A stretch of 64,000 nucleotides of DNA from Planctomycetota bacterium (GTDB taxonomy: Bacteria; Planctomycetota; UBA1135; UBA2386). The stretch is from positions 868,001 to 932,000 of the forward strand of contig JADJWQ010000001.1 of assembly GCA_016716265.1 (NCBI GenBank), given 5' to 3'. Made by a program: the position numbers and the translations under genes. Below are positions 62,467-64,000 of this stretch, piece by piece. Each line of letters starts with the position of its first letter. The stretch's first letter is position 1. The notes under the pieces were generated by a model, which did not search any database, was not told where the DNA came from, and saw nothing but the letters and a program-made list of their open reading frames with translations.

Positions 62467-63180
62467 TCACGGTGCACCGCTGTGCCGCGGTACGTGCGCT
62501 CGGATGCGCGCGGCCTTGCGGAGCACCGCTCGCAACAGGCGGCGATCGAGCCGGCCGTCGAGGCGCACGATCAGGCGCGCCCAGGTGCCGACGTCACCTG
62601 CGATCGGCCACGACGAGACCAGCGCGGCGAGGTCCTTCACGCGCCAGCGGCGCCGCCGCCACCGCGCTGGCTCGATCATCCGCTCGACGTCGATCAGCTG
62701 CGGCTCGATGTCATCGAGAGAGCGCGCGAACCAGTGGCTCCAGTACAGGTCGCGGTGGAACAGCCCGGCGCCGTGCAGCCTTGCGACGACGGCGCTGGCG
62801 ACCTCCAGGACGAACCGTCGCCGACGACCGGGATCGCGCTCCGCGGCGAGCAGACGATCGACCGGCTCGCCGGGCACCTCGAGCATGCCCACCGCGCTGT
62901 GCTCCCCGACCGTGGCGAGGAACACCGGCACCGGAGCGCGCACTCCGAGGCCCGGAAGCTGGTGCAGCCGGTGCCATTCGTTGCGTGCGTCCGCCACCCG
63001 GCCGCGGCGGAGCTTGCGGAACACCACTGGTCCCGCTCCGGCGAGCGGGTGGCGTAGCGTGATCCCGCGAGGCAGCCGACGGAGCACTTCGCCCCGCTCG
63101 TCGGCCACGGCATCCGCAGCGGTCGCGTAGCCGAGCGCGCTGACGAGCGCCGGATCGACCGCCCGCGCCCAGATCAGCAT
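62467..63180 (-). CDS. WaaP/Kdo-kinase-like protein (lipopolysaccharide kinase family)
   Basis: This is a 237-residue protein with a small kinase fold. The catalytic loop GLFHRDLYWSHWF (about 140-152) and metal motif LIDVERM (about 165) match the WaaP/KdkA/InaA group, which phosphorylates LPS core sugars. An N-terminal strand segment (VVFRKLRRGRVADARNEWHR) carries a lysine that may bind ATP. The ATG at 63180 is preceded by GGAG. It lies between rnpB and the glutamate dehydrogenase gene, with no other LPS gene adjacent. Confidence 0.82.
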   Translation of the reverse strand: MLIWARAVDPALVSALGYATAADAVADERGEVLRRLPRGITLRHPLAGAGPVVFRKLRRGRVADARNEWHRLHQLPGLGVRAPVPVFLATVGEHSAVGMLEVPGEPVDRLLAAERDPGRRRRFVLEVASAVVARLHGAGLFHRDLYWSHWFARSLDDIEPQLIDVERMIEPARWRRRRWRVKDLAALVSSWPIAGDVGTWARLIVRLDGRLDRRLLRAVLRKAARIRAHVPRHSGAP

Positions 63181-63293
63181 GGCGCTCCGCCCGCGCAGGG
63201 GATCGCCTGGGCTCGTGTTGCCCACCTGCGCGCGCACAAGTAACGTGCGGCCCCCACCACCGCTCGACTGGCGCGCGAATCCGTCGGACGCAC

Positions 63294-64000
<707 letters not shown>

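Overview
This window is about 64 kb of GC-rich DNA. Almost every gene has a long open frame on its opposite strand, so genes were chosen by recognisable protein families, stop/start overlaps and ribosome binding sites, not by frame length. The gene set suggests a Planctomycetota bacterium: a sigma factor overlapping a large Ser/Thr kinase with a TPR-type tail, secreted proteins sharing a C-terminal domain, BlaI/BlaR1-type regulation, a PEP-CTERM protein, outer-membrane biogenesis genes and a small histone-fold protein. The phylum assignment is inference. No tRNA, rRNA, CRISPR array, transposase or phage gene was found. The only RNA gene seen is RNase P RNA.

Left part (1-16.7 kb): a kinase that runs off the left edge and its overlapping sigma factor; a secreted protein facing a second secreted protein across a hairpin; a BlaI repressor and a BlaR1-like membrane peptidase fused to STN, SLBB and polysaccharide-export-like domains; a third secreted protein; and a divergent pair of arabinan-active enzymes (GH51 and GH127). 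Middle part (16.8-32.3 kb): one minus-strand run of 17 genes, mostly overlapping by 4 bases, encoding a type IV pilus/type II secretion-like machine. Read 5' to 3' it holds a PilX/GspK-like protein, a GspH-like pseudopilin, the main pilin, PilM, PilN, PilO, PilP, a secretin, a TPR lipoprotein, a histidine kinase, a CheY-like regulator, a STAS protein, GspE, GspF, a second histidine kinase and two more pseudopilins. The signalling genes sit inside the assembly operon.

Next (32.4-45 kb) come a GalT-type uridylyltransferase overlapping a sugar kinase whose sequence resembles plant L-arabinokinase more than classical galactokinase, a homodimeric pyruvate-dehydrogenase-type E1, an HtrA-like protease, an unknown lipoprotein with a small partner, imidazolonepropionase, a second sigma factor and an HDOD-GAF-GGDEF protein. 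From 45 to 56.3 kb there is a plus-strand housekeeping series: corC-like, recO, bamD-like, lptE-like, ftsH, folP, cdaA, cdaR, glmM, tsaB. It joins envelope assembly, quality control, folate and c-di-AMP synthesis, and the first step toward UDP-GlcNAc.

Right end (56.3-64 kb): a 70-residue histone-fold protein behind a good sigma70-like promoter, a large AsmA-type envelope protein overlapping ruvX, a PEP-CTERM protein facing ruvX, rnpB, a WaaP/Kdo-kinase-like protein and the 5' part of a glutamate dehydrogenase. A theme across the window is 15-bp tandem repeats at four separate places, three of them in N-terminal parts of envelope proteins. Several convergent or 3' gene ends carry perfect GC-rich hairpins that look like terminators.
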